Counted from the stretch's first letter, positions 25,963 to 34,186 are shown. The stretch: DNA of 37,458 nt from Comamonadaceae bacterium OH2545_COT-014 (GCA_003859965.1 RQYR01000028.1:1-37458), one strand, 5' to 3'. Translations and numbers: made by a program. The notes: generated by a model not told the origin, from the sequence alone.

Positions 25963-26871
25963 TCAGGGGGGATGCCAATCAAGCCCGGCCAGCGCTTCGG
26001 CTAGGTAATCGACAAAGGCGCGCACGCGCGGCGGGGTGTGGCTGCGGGTGGGCATCACGGCGTAGATGCCGCTGTCGGGCAGGCGGCAGTCGGGCAGCAC
26101 GCGCTCCAGCCGCCCGGCGCGCAGGTCTTGGTGTACGTGCCAGAGGGAGTGGATGGCGATGCCCAGCCCGGCGATGGCGGCCTGGCGCAGGGCGTCGCCG
26201 TAGTTGCTGGCCAGGCGGCCGTGCACGCGCACGCTTTCTTCTTCGCCTTCGGGGTTGATGAGGCGCCAGTAGTGGTGCGGGTGGGGCTGGCTGTGGTGCA
26301 GCAGGCAGTCGTGTTCGGCCAGGTCGGCAATGCGCTGCGGCGCGCCGCGGGTTTTCAGGTAGCCGGGGGCGGCGACGAGCGCGCGGCGGTTGTCGGCCAA
26401 GCGCCGGGCGATCAGGCTGGAGTCGCCCAGCGTGCCGATGCGGATGGCCAGGTCAAAGCCGTCGCCCGCCAGGTCGATGGGGCGGTCATCCAGATGCAGG
26501 CAGATGTGCAATTGCGGGTGGGCGGCGAGAAAGCCGGGCAAGAGCGGGTTGAGGTAGTGGCTGCCGAAAGAGGGCGGGGCGGTGAGGCGCAGGGCGCCGC
26601 TGATGCGCTGGCTGTGCTGTTGCAGGCGGCTGGCGAGGGCTTCGAGTTCGGTCACCAGCGGGCGGCCTTCTTCAGCCAGCGCCAGCCCTTCGGGCGTGGG
26701 GTGCAGGCGGCGCGTGGTGCGGTGCAGAAGGCGCAGGCCCAGTTCGCTTTCCAGCCGTTGCAGGCGCTGGCTGGCGACGGCGGGAGAGATGTCCATGTGC
26801 CGCGCGGCGGCGCTGATGGAGCCGCTGTCGAGCACTTGCAGGAACAGGGCGATGTCGCTCAAGCGGTTCAT
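25963..26871 (-). CDS. LysR family transcriptional regulator
   Basis: This 302-residue regulator has a winged helix-turn-helix at residues 5-64 (IALFLQVLDSGSISAAARHM, then AVASQRLQRLESELGLRL) and a two-lobed effector-binding domain from about 90 on (LRLTAPPSFGSHYLNPLLPGF, FDLAIRIGTLGDSSLIARRL). It resembles the DsdA/PecT-like LTTRs that control nearby transporters and reductases. It is divergent from the MFS gene, with a palindrome between them (26951-26969), so it probably regulates the MFS-aldo/keto reductase pair. The effector is unknown. Confidence 0.93.
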   Translation of the reverse strand: MNRLSDIALFLQVLDSGSISAAARHMDISPAVASQRLQRLESELGLRLLHRTTRRLHPTPEGLALAEEGRPLVTELEALASRLQQHSQRISGALRLTAPPSFGSHYLNPLLPGFLAAHPQLHICLHLDDRPIDLAGDGFDLAIRIGTLGDSSLIARRLADNRRALVAAPGYLKTRGAPQRIADLAEHDCLLHHSQPHPHHYWRLINPEGEEESVRVHGRLASNYGDALRQAAIAGLGIAIHSLWHVHQDLRAGRLERVLPDCRLPDSGIYAVMPTRSHTPPRVRAFVDYLAEALAGLDWHPP

Positions 26872-26950
26872 GGCGTTTGCGGCAGGCGGGCGGCGTTTGC
26901 CTGATGGCGCGGGTGGTTCGCGGTGGCCGTAGTGGTCATTTTGGCTCCTG

Positions 26951-26969
26951 TTTCAATTTTTCTTTGAAA
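26951..26969. promoter_or_regulatory. Candidate LysR operator (TTTCAA-N7-TTGAAA)
   Basis: A perfect 6-bp inverted repeat with a 7-base spacer lies in the divergent promoter region between lysR and the MFS gene. Its 19-bp span fits a T-N11-A LysR-type box. The region is AT-rich compared with its surroundings. Confidence 0.5.
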
Positions 26970-27050
26970 GAGATTCAAGAATACGCCGGTTTATCCGGGT
27001 AATCAAAAAGCGGATAGTGCGCGCTTTTCCACGATAAGAAAAGGATGTCC

Positions 27051-28244
27051 ATGCCGCTTTCTGCCCCTCAACGCCTGCCGCTGGCGGTGTATGCGCTGAC
27101 CATTGGCGCGTTCGGCATCGGCACGACCGAGTTCGTCATCATGGGGCTGTTGGTGCAGGTGGCCGCCGAGTTGCAGGTGACGCTGCCGCAGGCGGGTTGG
27201 TTGATTTCCGCTTATGCGCTGGGGGTGTTTTTCGGCGCGCCGCTGCTCACCCTGGCCACGCGGCGCTTGCCGCACAAGGCCACGCTGCTGGGGCTGATGG
27301 CGGTGTTTACCCTGGGCAATCTGGCCTGCGCGCTGGCGCCCAGCTATGGCTGGCTGCTGGCGGCGCGGGTGTTGACGGCGCTGGCGCACGGCAGCTATTT
27401 CGGCGTGGGGTCGGTGGCGGCGGCGCAGCTGGCGCCGCCGAACAGGCAGGCGCAGGCGATTGCCCTGATGTTTACCGGGCTGACGCTGGCCACCTTGCTG
27501 GGCGTGCCCGCCGGAGCCTGGCTGGGCTTGCACTACGGCTGGCGCTCGACCTTTTGGGCGGTAACGGCCATTGGCGCGCTGGCGGCGCTGGTGGTGCTGG
27601 CCTTGGCGCCGCGCACGCAGGCCGATGCGCCGCCGGGACGGGTGCGCGATGAAGTGCGCCAAGCGCTGCGCCTGCCGGTGCTGCTGGGGCTGGGCATGAC
27701 GGTATTGGGCTTTGGCGGCCTGTTCGTGGTGCACAGCTATATCCAGCCCATTCTGATGGAAGCGGCCGGATTTGCCGAAAGCGCGGTCGCGCCCATCCTG
27801 CTGCTGTTCGGCGTGGGCATGGTCATCGGCGGCCTCGCGGGCGGCAAGCTGGCCGATCGCGGTGTGGCGCGCGCGTTGCTGATCAGCCTGCCGGGGCTGG
27901 CCGCCGTGCTGGCCCTGATGACCGCCGCCTTGCCCAGCCGCCCGGCGGCGGCAGGGTTCTCTCTGCTGCTGGGCGCGGCCGCCTTTGCCACCGTGCCCGC
28001 GCTGCAAATGTGGGTGCTGCAACGCGCAGGCCGGGCGCAAAGCCTGGCCTCCAGCCTCAACATCGGCGCGTTCAACCTGGGCAATGCCATTGGCGCATGG
28101 CTGGGCGGCGTGGTCATCGCCCAGGGGCTGGGTTTGCAGATGCTGCCGCTCATCGCCGCCGCCTTGCCGCTGCTGGCCACGATTGTGGCCTGGGTGGCCA
28201 TCCGGCGCGAGCGCTTGCGCCGACCTGAAAACCTTTTCCACTGA
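27051..28244 (+). CDS. MFS transporter, DHA1 family (AraJ/YdhP-like)
   Basis: This roughly 397-residue inner-membrane exporter has twelve predicted membrane segments. The family start GAFGIGTTEFVIMGLLVQVA is near residue 17-36. The loop motif A equivalent (LATRRLPHKATLLG) lies after TM2, and the antiporter-type stretch FTGLTLATLLGVPAGAWLG is near 140. Members export sugars, arabinose-like compounds or drugs by proton antiport; the substrate is not predictable. The second ATG (27051) is six bases behind AAAAGG and is preferred over 27045. It precedes the aldo/keto reductase gene by 19 bases, so the two form an operon. Confidence 0.92.
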   Translation: MPLSAPQRLPLAVYALTIGAFGIGTTEFVIMGLLVQVAAELQVTLPQAGWLISAYALGVFFGAPLLTLATRRLPHKATLLGLMAVFTLGNLACALAPSYGWLLAARVLTALAHGSYFGVGSVAAAQLAPPNRQAQAIALMFTGLTLATLLGVPAGAWLGLHYGWRSTFWAVTAIGALAALVVLALAPRTQADAPPGRVRDEVRQALRLPVLLGLGMTVLGFGGLFVVHSYIQPILMEAAGFAESAVAPILLLFGVGMVIGGLAGGKLADRGVARALLISLPGLAAVLALMTAALPSRPAAAGFSLLLGAAAFATVPALQMWVLQRAGRAQSLASSLNIGAFNLGNAIGAWLGGVVIAQGLGLQMLPLIAAALPLLATIVAWVAIRRERLRRPENLFH

Positions 28245-28263
28245 TATCCAAGGAGTCATCCCT

Positions 28264-29301
28264 ATGCAATACCGCTTCCTCGGCCAATCCGGCCTGAAAG
28301 TTTCCGCCTTCGGCTTCGGCGTGGGCACCTTTGGCGGCAAAGGGCCGCTGTTTTCCGCTTGGGGCGATACCGACGCCCATGCCGCGCGCCGCCTGCTGGA
28401 CATTTCCATCGACGCCGGCGTGAATTTCTTCGACACCGCCGACGTCTATTCCGACGGCGAATCCGAGCGCGTGCTGGGCGAAGCCCTGCGCGGGCGGCGC
28501 GACCAAATCATCTTGTCCACCAAAACCGCGCTGCGCCTGGGCGAAGGCGTCAACGACGCCGGCGCGTCCCGCCACCGCCTCTTGCGCGCGGTGGACGCCA
28601 GCTTGCAGCGCCTGGGCACGGATTACATCGACCTCTTGCAGCTGCACGCCTTTGACGCCCGCGCCCCGCTGGAAGAAACCTGGCGCGCCTTGGACGACTT
28701 GGTGCGCGCGGGCAAACTGCGCTACGTGGGCGCCTCCAACTACGCCGGCTGGCAGCTGATGAAAGCGCTTGGCATCAGCGAGAGCCGCGGCTGGGCGCGG
28801 CCGGTGGCGCATCAGGTGTACTACTCGCTGATCGGCCGCGATTACGAATGGGAGCTGATGCCGCTGGCGCTCGACCAAGGCGTGGCCGCAGTGGTGTGGA
28901 GTCCGCTGGGCTGGGGGCGGCTGACCGGCAAACTGCATCGCGGCCAGCCCCTGCCCGAAGGCAGCCGCCTGCACCAAACCGCGCAATTCGCCCCGCCGGT
29001 GACGGACGAACACCTGTGGCGCGTCACCGATGCGCTGGACGCCATCGCCGCCGACACCGGCCGCCCCGTGCCGCAAATCGCGCTCAACTGGCTGCTGCAA
29101 CGCCCGAGCGTCGCTACGGTGCTGATCGGCGCGCGCAATGAAGCGCAACTCCAGCAAAACCTCGCCGCCGCCGACTGGACGCTCAGCCCCGAACACATGG
29201 CGCAACTGGACGCCGCCAGCTTCCGCATACCGCCCTATCCCTACTACCCCTACTGGAACGGCCAGTTCGCCGAACTCAACCCGCCGCCGGTGGCGGTGTG
29301 A
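28264..29301 (+). CDS. Aldo/keto reductase
   Basis: This 345-residue NADPH-dependent TIM-barrel oxidoreductase reduces aldehydes and ketones in the cytosol. The tetrad is visible: Asp and Tyr in FFDTADVYSDGESE near 57-70, Lys in ILSTKTALRLG near 87, and the position usually held by His within DLLQLHAFD near 123-131. The cofactor-binding SPLGWGRLTGK and VLIGARNEAQLQQNL segments are in place. It resembles the YajO/YghZ-type potassium-channel-beta-like group. It follows the MFS gene closely. A second copy of its 3' end survives as a remnant at 25777-25901. Confidence 0.93.
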   Translation: MQYRFLGQSGLKVSAFGFGVGTFGGKGPLFSAWGDTDAHAARRLLDISIDAGVNFFDTADVYSDGESERVLGEALRGRRDQIILSTKTALRLGEGVNDAGASRHRLLRAVDASLQRLGTDYIDLLQLHAFDARAPLEETWRALDDLVRAGKLRYVGASNYAGWQLMKALGISESRGWARPVAHQVYYSLIGRDYEWELMPLALDQGVAAVVWSPLGWGRLTGKLHRGQPLPEGSRLHQTAQFAPPVTDEHLWRVTDALDAIAADTGRPVPQIALNWLLQRPSVATVLIGARNEAQLQQNLAAADWTLSPEHMAQLDAASFRIPPYPYYPYWNGQFAELNPPPVAV

Positions 29302-29340
29302 GCATTTGCGGCCTGTGTCTGCTCTGCATGAGGTCGCCGC

Positions 29341-29871
29341 TCAGGGGTTTGGTGTCTGCCCCTCCAACACCCGCAGCAGGGCGGCAAGGCCGGCATCCAG
29401 TTGCTGGCGGGCGTCGGGCGGCAGGGCGGCGAGCAGGCGGGATTCGTTGTCCACGTGGGGAGGGAGGGCGCGCTCGATCAGCGCCTTGCCGCTGTCGGTC
29501 AGCTGCACCAGCAGGCTGCGGGCGTCGTCGGGGTTGGGCAGGCGGCGGATCCAGCCTTGCGCTTCCAAGTGTTTGAGGCGCTGGGTCATGGTGCCGGAGG
29601 TGATCATCAGCGCCGCGAACAGGGCGGTGGGGCTCAGCGTATAGGGCGCGCCGCTGCGGCGCAGGGTGGCGAGCACGTCGAAGCCGCCGCTGCTGAGGCC
29701 ATGTTCGGCAAAGACGGTTTCAAGCCGGGGCTGGATCAGCGCGGCGCAGCGCTTGAGGCGGCCGATCAGCGCCATGTCGGCGGTGGGCAGTTCAGGCAGT
29801 TCGCGCTGCCATTGGGCGACGATGGCGTCCACGGCATCGGGCGTTGCTTGGTGATCGGGCTGGGTCTTCAT
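29341..29871 (-). CDS. MarR family transcriptional regulator
   Basis: This 176-residue winged-helix regulator has the MarR core at residues about 60-130: GLSSGGFDVLATLRRSG, LFAALMITSGTMTQRLKHLE as the recognition helix region, and the wing RRLPNPDDARSLLVQLT with the conserved Asp-Arg pair. MarR proteins are dimeric repressors released by small phenolic or oxidant ligands. It is divergent from the EamA exporter gene with two operator-like palindromes between them, so it very probably represses that exporter and itself. Confidence 0.94.
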   Translation of the reverse strand: MKTQPDHQATPDAVDAIVAQWQRELPELPTADMALIGRLKRCAALIQPRLETVFAEHGLSSGGFDVLATLRRSGAPYTLSPTALFAALMITSGTMTQRLKHLEAQGWIRRLPNPDDARSLLVQLTDSGKALIERALPPHVDNESRLLAALPPDARQQLDAGLAALLRVLEGQTPNP

Positions 29872-29904
29872 GGGCGGTTCCTTGGCGGGCGACAGGCCGT
29901 CATT

Positions 29905-29924
29905 TTATCTTGACGTAAAGATAA
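29905..29924. promoter_or_regulatory. MarR operator 1 (TTATCTT-N6-AAGATAA)
   Basis: A perfect 7-bp inverted repeat with a 6-base spacer lies 34 bases from the marR start. A second site of the same layout follows at 29941-29964. Confidence 0.75.
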
Positions 29925-29940
29925 TTGGCGAGCAGAATGG

Positions 29941-29964
29941 ATTTGTCTTTAGTTGAAGATAAAT
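29941..29964. promoter_or_regulatory. MarR operator 2 (ATTTGTCTT-N6-AAGATAAAT)
   Basis: A 9-bp inverted repeat with one mismatch and the same 6-base spacer as operator 1. The two centres are 38 bp apart. It sits 14 bases before the EamA ATG, over its ribosome-binding region, where a bound repressor would block expression. Confidence 0.75.
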
Positions 29965-29978
29965 CGACAGGAGCCTCC

Positions 29979-30875
29979 ATGAACCCGCCTCCCGCCCGTT
30001 ACCCCTTGCTGCTCATGACCACGGCGCTGGCGCCGCTGATCTGGGGCAGCACGTACTTGGTCACCACCGAGTTTCTACCGCCGGACCGGCCTTTTCACGC
30101 GGCTTTGCTGCGCTGTCTGCCCGCCGGGTTGTTGCTGCTGTTGTGGACACGGCGCTGGCCGCAGCGCGGCGAGTGGCTGCGCTTGCTGCTGTTGGGCGTG
30201 CTCAATATCGGCCTGTTTCAGGCCATGCTGTTCGTGGCTGCCTATCGCCTGCCGGGCGGGCTGGCGGCCATTCTCACTTCGACGCAAATCCTGATGGTGC
30301 TGGCGCTGTCCTGGCTGTTGGGGCGACAGCCGCAGCCCAAGGCCGCGTGGTATTGGGCGCTGGCGGGCGTGGCCGGTATTGCGCTGCTGGTGTATTCGCC
30401 GCAGGCGCGGTTCGATGCGCTGGGCATGGTTGCGGCGCTGGCCGGGGCGGCCTCGATGGCGCTGGGGCTGTGGTTTTCCAAGCGCTGGCAGTCGTCCATG
30501 CCACTGCTGGCTTTTACCGGTTGGCAGTTGGTGGCTGGCGGCCTGTTTCTGCTGCCGCTGGCGCTGTGGCTGGAAGCGCCGCTGCCGGCGCTGACCCTGC
30601 GCCACTGGGGCGGCTATCTGTATCTGTGCCTGGTGGGCGCGGTGCTGGCCTATGCGCTGTTTTTCCGCGGCATCCGCCTGCTGCCGCCTGCGGTGGTGTC
30701 CTCGCTGGGCCTGCTCAGCCCGGTGTGCGCCTTCGCGCTGGGCTGGGTGTTTCTCGACCAGCGCCTGAGCCTGCCCGCGCTGCTGGGCTTCGGGCTGGTG
30801 CTGTGCGCCATCTACGGGGTGCAACGCGCCTTGCAGGGCAAGGCTTCCCAAAATGCGTCCAAGGAGTCCCCATGA
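29979..30875 (+). CDS. EamA/DMT family exporter
   Basis: This 298-residue inner-membrane protein has ten predicted helices in two EamA repeats. The first repeat begins LAPLIWGSTYLVTTEFLPPD and the second is about residues 150-285, with LSLLSPVCAFALGWVFLDQRLS-like composition near 245. Members export amino acids, metabolites or drugs. CAGGAG lies six bases before the ATG. Its stop overlaps the following nitroreductase-like start (ATGA), so the two were an operon. It is divergent from marR. Confidence 0.93.
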   Translation: MNPPPARYPLLLMTTALAPLIWGSTYLVTTEFLPPDRPFHAALLRCLPAGLLLLLWTRRWPQRGEWLRLLLLGVLNIGLFQAMLFVAAYRLPGGLAAILTSTQILMVLALSWLLGRQPQPKAAWYWALAGVAGIALLVYSPQARFDALGMVAALAGAASMALGLWFSKRWQSSMPLLAFTGWQLVAGGLFLLPLALWLEAPLPALTLRHWGGYLYLCLVGAVLAYALFFRGIRLLPPAVVSSLGLLSPVCAFALGWVFLDQRLSLPALLGFGLVLCAIYGVQRALQGKASQNASKESP

Positions 30876-31476
30876 ATCTGATTGAACTGCTGCGCCGGCG
30901 CAGCTCCGCCCATGCCTTTGCCGAAAGCGCCATCAGCGATGCCGAACTGCGGCATCTGGTGCAGGCCGCCAGCCTCGCGCCCTCGGCCTTCCATCTGCAA
31001 AACGGGCGCTTCACCGCCGTGTGCTCGCCCGAAGCCAAGCAGGCTTTGTACGAAGCGGCTTTCAGGCAGCCCAAGATCGTGCAGTCGGCGCCGTTTTCAT
31101 CATCAGCGGCGATCTGTTGGGTTACCAAGCCCTGGCGGACAGGTTGCAGCCGGTGGTCGCAGCCGGACAAATGGATCAGGCCACCGCCGACGGCTGGGTG
31201 GCGTTCGCCCAGTCCGCCTTCCACGAACAACCCCAGGCCCAGCGCGACGAGGCCATCCGCAGCGCTTCGCTGGCGGCTATGGCGCTGATGCTGGCCGCCA
31301 CCGAGGCTGGCTGGGCCAGTTGCCCCATGAGCGGCTTCGACCCCGCCGCCGTGCGCAAGCTGGCGGGCTTGCCGGAAAGCCATCTGCCCGTGCTGCTGGT
31401 GGCCGTGGGCAAAGCGGCGGCGGCTCAGGCGCAAAAAGTGCGGGCGCCAGTCGAGCAGGTGTGGCGGCGGATTTGA
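30872..31476 (+). pseudogene. Nitroreductase family gene, copy A, with -1 frameshift
   Basis: The first 65 or so codons give a nitroreductase N-terminus (MNLIELLRRRSSAHAFAES, then ASLAPSAFHLQNGRF). Near 31085-31100 the frame must move back one base to continue into VFIISGDLLGYQALADRL and on to the normal C-terminus VEQVWRRI. With the shift corrected the protein would be about 201 residues, right for the FMN-dependent nitroreductase family. Unshifted, translation ends at 31288 after 138 residues. The start overlaps the EamA stop. Copy B (33582-34186) is about 95% identical and has the same shift; a 3' fragment is at 37010-37189. A near-exact uptake sequence (TTCAGGCAGCCC, 31061-31072) lies just before the shift. 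Confidence 0.85.
31061..31072 (-). repeat. DUS-like sequence inside nitroreductase copy A
   Basis: On the minus strand this reads GGGCTGCCTGAA, 11 of 12 matches to the Simonsiella-type DUS. It is coding sequence for FRQP. The same sequence occurs in copy B. Confidence 0.55.
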
Positions 31477-31584
31477 GTGGTTGGTGTGGTTGTACGGCTC
31501 AAAACACCGGGCGCAGCCATTTTTCGGGCATCAGGACGGCGGCCCGGCTATGCCGCCAGCGGCGCTCATGTGCGCAGGCCGGCG

Positions 31585-32055
31585 CACATTCACGCCATCG
31601 CAGCCGTCAGTCGCGCCGCCAGCGCCAAAGCCTTCTTGCAAGCCTTGCACAAGACCTGCCCCATTCGGATCAGCAAGATATTGACCGACAACGGCAAGGA
31701 GCTCAGCAACGGCCTGTTGGCCTGCAATGGTGCAGCGGGCAAGCCGCATGAGTTCGATGCGCTGTGCGCGCAGCTGGGCATTGAGCACCGCCTGACGCGA
31801 CCGCGCACACCCAGAACCAACGGCATGGCCGAGCGCTTCAATGGGCGCATTGCCGACATCCTCAAGACCCACCGCTTCAACAGCGCCCAAGACCTGCAGC
31901 AAACGCTGCTGCGCTACGTGGCCTTGTACAACCACCAGCTGCCGCAGTCTGCCCTCAAGGGCCAAACGCCCATGCAGGTCATGAAACTATGGCATCGAGA
32001 ACGGCCTGATCTGTTCAACAAGCGGCCATATGATCGTGCGGGATGTGACATCTAA
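31585..32055 (+). pseudogene. Truncated IS481-type transposase
   Basis: About 155 codons of the C-terminal half of an IS481-family DDE transposase remain. The second catalytic Asp is in ILTDNGKEL and the Glu is in RTNGMAERFNGRI. The N-terminal helix-turn-helix and the first catalytic Asp are missing, so it cannot be active. The break is close to the end of nitroreductase copy A, and the stop overlaps the lysR stop at 32052. The terminal GGATGTGACATC near 32040-32051 may be the surviving right end of the element. Confidence 0.85.
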
Positions 32056-32957
32056 AGATTGCCCAAGATGTCGGCTATCTGCGCCCGCAGCCAGCACAAG
32101 GCCGGGTCGTGCGCGTTGCGCGGGTGCCAGATCTGGCCGAACACGAAAGGCGGGATCGGCAAGGGCGGCTCGAAGCGGCGCAGGCGGGGCGTTTGCGCCT
32201 CGGGCGGCAGGCTGCGGCGGGCGATGGTCAGGATGAATTCCGTGCCGGGCAACAGCTCGGCGGCCACGCGCCAATGCGGCAGGCTGACGGCGATGCGGCG
32301 GCGCAAATGCCGCTGTTGCAGGGCGCGTTCGATTTCACCCTCCATGTCCGGGCGCATGGCCACCGCCACGTGCGGGCGTGCCAGCCAGGCTTGCAGCGAC
32401 AAGGTGCCGCCCGGCGGCAGGTTGGCGGCATCGGCCACGCTGACGAAGCGTTCTTCAAACAGCGCCTCGTGCTGCACCTGCGCGGGCGGCTGCGGGAAAA
32501 CGCCCAGCGCCAGATCGGTTTGGCCATCGGCAACGGCGGCCAGCATGGCCTCGCGGCTGCCTTGGCTGATGCCCAGCGTGATGTGCGGGGCGTGTTCGCG
32601 CAGTCGCCGCAGCAGGGCGGGTAGCAGCAGCGTGGCCGCGTAATCGGACATGGCCAGGCGGAAATGCCGCTGGCTGTGCGCAGGCGTGAATGGCTCCGGC
32701 ATCACCACCTGCTGCAAGCCGGCCAGCGCCTGTTGCAGCGGTTGCTGCAAGGCCTGCGCCTTGGCGCTGGGGCGCAGCGTATTGCCTTCGCGCACCAAAA
32801 GCGGATCGTCGAACAGCTCGCGCAGCCGCGCCAGGGCATGGCTGACGGCGGGCTGGCTTTTATGCAAACGCGCGGCAGCGCGGCTGATGTGCCGCTCCTG
32901 CAATAGCACGTGCAGGGTCAGCAGCAGGTTGAGGTCGATGCGGCTCAGATTATTCAT
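32052..32957 (-). CDS. LysR family transcriptional regulator
   Basis: This 301-residue regulator has a helix-turn-helix at about residues 4-63 (LLLTLHVLLQERHISRAAAR, HKSQPAVSHALARLRELFDD) of the NodD/NahR-like group that begins with RIDLNLL. The effector domain follows from about 90 (HFRLAMSDYAATLLLPALL, DLALGVFPQPP). I use ATG 32957 because the ATG five codons upstream lies within a palindrome that is probably an operator. It is divergent from the YdcZ-like gene and probably controls it. Its 3' end abuts the truncated transposase. Confidence 0.92.
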   Translation of the reverse strand: MNNLSRIDLNLLLTLHVLLQERHISRAAARLHKSQPAVSHALARLRELFDDPLLVREGNTLRPSAKAQALQQPLQQALAGLQQVVMPEPFTPAHSQRHFRLAMSDYAATLLLPALLRRLREHAPHITLGISQGSREAMLAAVADGQTDLALGVFPQPPAQVQHEALFEERFVSVADAANLPPGGTLSLQAWLARPHVAVAMRPDMEGEIERALQQRHLRRRIAVSLPHWRVAAELLPGTEFILTIARRSLPPEAQTPRLRRFEPPLPIPPFVFGQIWHPRNAHDPALCWLRAQIADILGNL

Positions 32958-32962
32958 AGAGA

Positions 32963-32977
32963 GAATATCCAATATTC
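32963..32977. promoter_or_regulatory. Candidate operator GAATAT-CCA-ATATTC
   Basis: A perfect 6-bp inverted repeat with a 3-base spacer lies right at the lysR start, in an AT-rich 95-base divergent promoter region. It is probably the autoregulatory site of the adjacent LysR protein. Confidence 0.5.
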
Positions 32978-33052
32978 AAAAATAGAATTTCCATAAATTA
33001 AAAGAATAATGAATCATGCCGCCTGAGCGAAATATTTTCAATAGGAGGCGAT

Positions 33053-33511
33053 ATGCAGACCCTGTTTTTATTGGCCGCTTTTTTAATCGGCATGGCGGTA
33101 CCGTTTCAGGCCGGTGCCAATGCCTTGCTTGGTCGAACCCTGGGGCATCCCTTGTGGGCGACTTTGGTGTCGCTGCTGGTCAGCTTGTTGTGCGTGCTGC
33201 CCTTGTTGCTGTGGTTTCGCGTGCCCGCCGCCAAATTCCCGGCAGTGTCCGCGCTGCCGTGGTGGGCATGGTCGGGCGGGCTTTGGGGGGCGGCCTTCGT
33301 AACCGGCGCATTGTTGCTGGTGCCGCGCATCGGCGCGGCGCCGTTCATGCTGTGCGTGGTGGCCGGGCAGGTGTTGATTTCGGTCGCCATCGACCATTTC
33401 GGCCTGATGGGCTTGCCGGTGAAAGCGGCCAATCCGGGGCGCATCGGCGGGGTGGCGCTGGTGCTGCTCGGCGCGGCCTGGCTGCAATGGGCCGGGCGAG
33501 GCGAAGGTTGA
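33053..33511 (+). CDS. DMT family protein, YdcZ (DUF606) type
   Basis: This 152-residue membrane protein has five predicted helices and the one-repeat DUF606 layout: FLIGMAVPFQAGANALLGRT at the start, PLWATLVSLLVSLLCVLPLL, then WWAWSGGLWGAAFVTGALLL and ISVAIDHFGLMG. Such half-size transporters work as dimers; substrates are unknown. AGGAGG lies five bases before the ATG. It is divergent from the adjacent LysR regulator. Confidence 0.9.
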   Translation: MQTLFLLAAFLIGMAVPFQAGANALLGRTLGHPLWATLVSLLVSLLCVLPLLLWFRVPAAKFPAVSALPWWAWSGGLWGAAFVTGALLLVPRIGAAPFMLCVVAGQVLISVAIDHFGLMGLPVKAANPGRIGGVALVLLGAAWLQWAGRGEG

Positions 33512-33581
33512 GCGCCCTTGCGCCATGCCGCGTGTCCTGTCAGCCGTGCACCCATGGTTTTATTCAAAGGAGTCCTGATTC

Positions 33582-34186
33582 ATGAATTTGATGGGACTGC
33601 TGCGCCGGCGCAGCTCCGCCCATGCCTTTGCCGAAAGCGCCATCAGCGATGCCGAGCTGCGGCATCTGGCGCAGGCCGCCAGCCTCGCGCCCTCGGCCTT
33701 CCACCTGCAAAACGGGCGCTTCACCGCCGTGTGCTCGCCCGAGGCCAAGCAGGCTTTGTACGAAGCGGCTTTCAGGCAGCCCAAGATCGTGCAGCCGCCG
33801 CCGTTTTCATCATCAGCGGCGATCTGCTGGGTTACCAAGCCCTGGCGGAGCGATTGCAGCCGGCGGTCACAGCCGGGCAGATGAACCAGACCACCGCCGA
33901 CGGCTGGGTGGCGTTCGCCCAGTCCGCCTTCCACGAACAACCCCAGGCCCAGCGCGATGAGGCCATGCGCAGCGCTTCGCTGGCGGCCATGGCGCTGATG
34001 CTGGCCGCCGCCGAGGCAGGCTGGGCCAGTTGCCCCATGAGCGGCTTCGACCCCGCCGCGGTGCGCAAGCTGGCGAGTTTGCCGGAAAGCCATCTGCCCG
34101 TGCTGCTGGTGGCCGTGGGCAAAGCGGCGGCCGCTCAGGCGCAGAAAGTGCGGGCGCCGGTCGAGCAGCTATGGCGGCGGATTTGA
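33582..34186 (+). pseudogene. Nitroreductase family gene, copy B, with the same -1 frameshift
   Basis: This copy runs parallel to copy A from its ribosome-binding site (AAGGAGTCC) to a few bases past the stop. It has MNLMGLLRRRSSAHAFAES at the start and VEQLWRRI at the end. It needs the same -1 shift near 33795-33810 to join the two parts; unshifted, it stops at 33884 after 100 residues. Apart from the shift, no other disabling change is seen in either copy. An internal DUS-like TTCAGGCAGCCC is at 33771-33782. Confidence 0.85.
33771..33782 (-). repeat. DUS-like sequence inside nitroreductase copy B
   Basis: Minus-strand GGGCTGCCTGAA, 11 of 12 matches to the Simonsiella-type DUS, at the same gene position as in copy A. 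Confidence 0.55.

Noticed and set aside
31061-31100. Programmed -1 frameshift signal in the nitroreductase copies
   Set aside because: No X-XXY-YYZ slippery heptamer in the needed frame and no convincing downstream structure; treated as a shared lesion, with recoding kept only as a possibility.
31477-32055. Complete transposase of 192 residues
   Set aside because: The first 36 or so codons of the open frame do not resemble the family and the first catalytic Asp is missing, so it is a fragment.
33015-33026. ATGCCGCCTGAG before the YdcZ gene as a meningococcal-type DUS
   Set aside because: Two mismatches, including within the core, so not counted.
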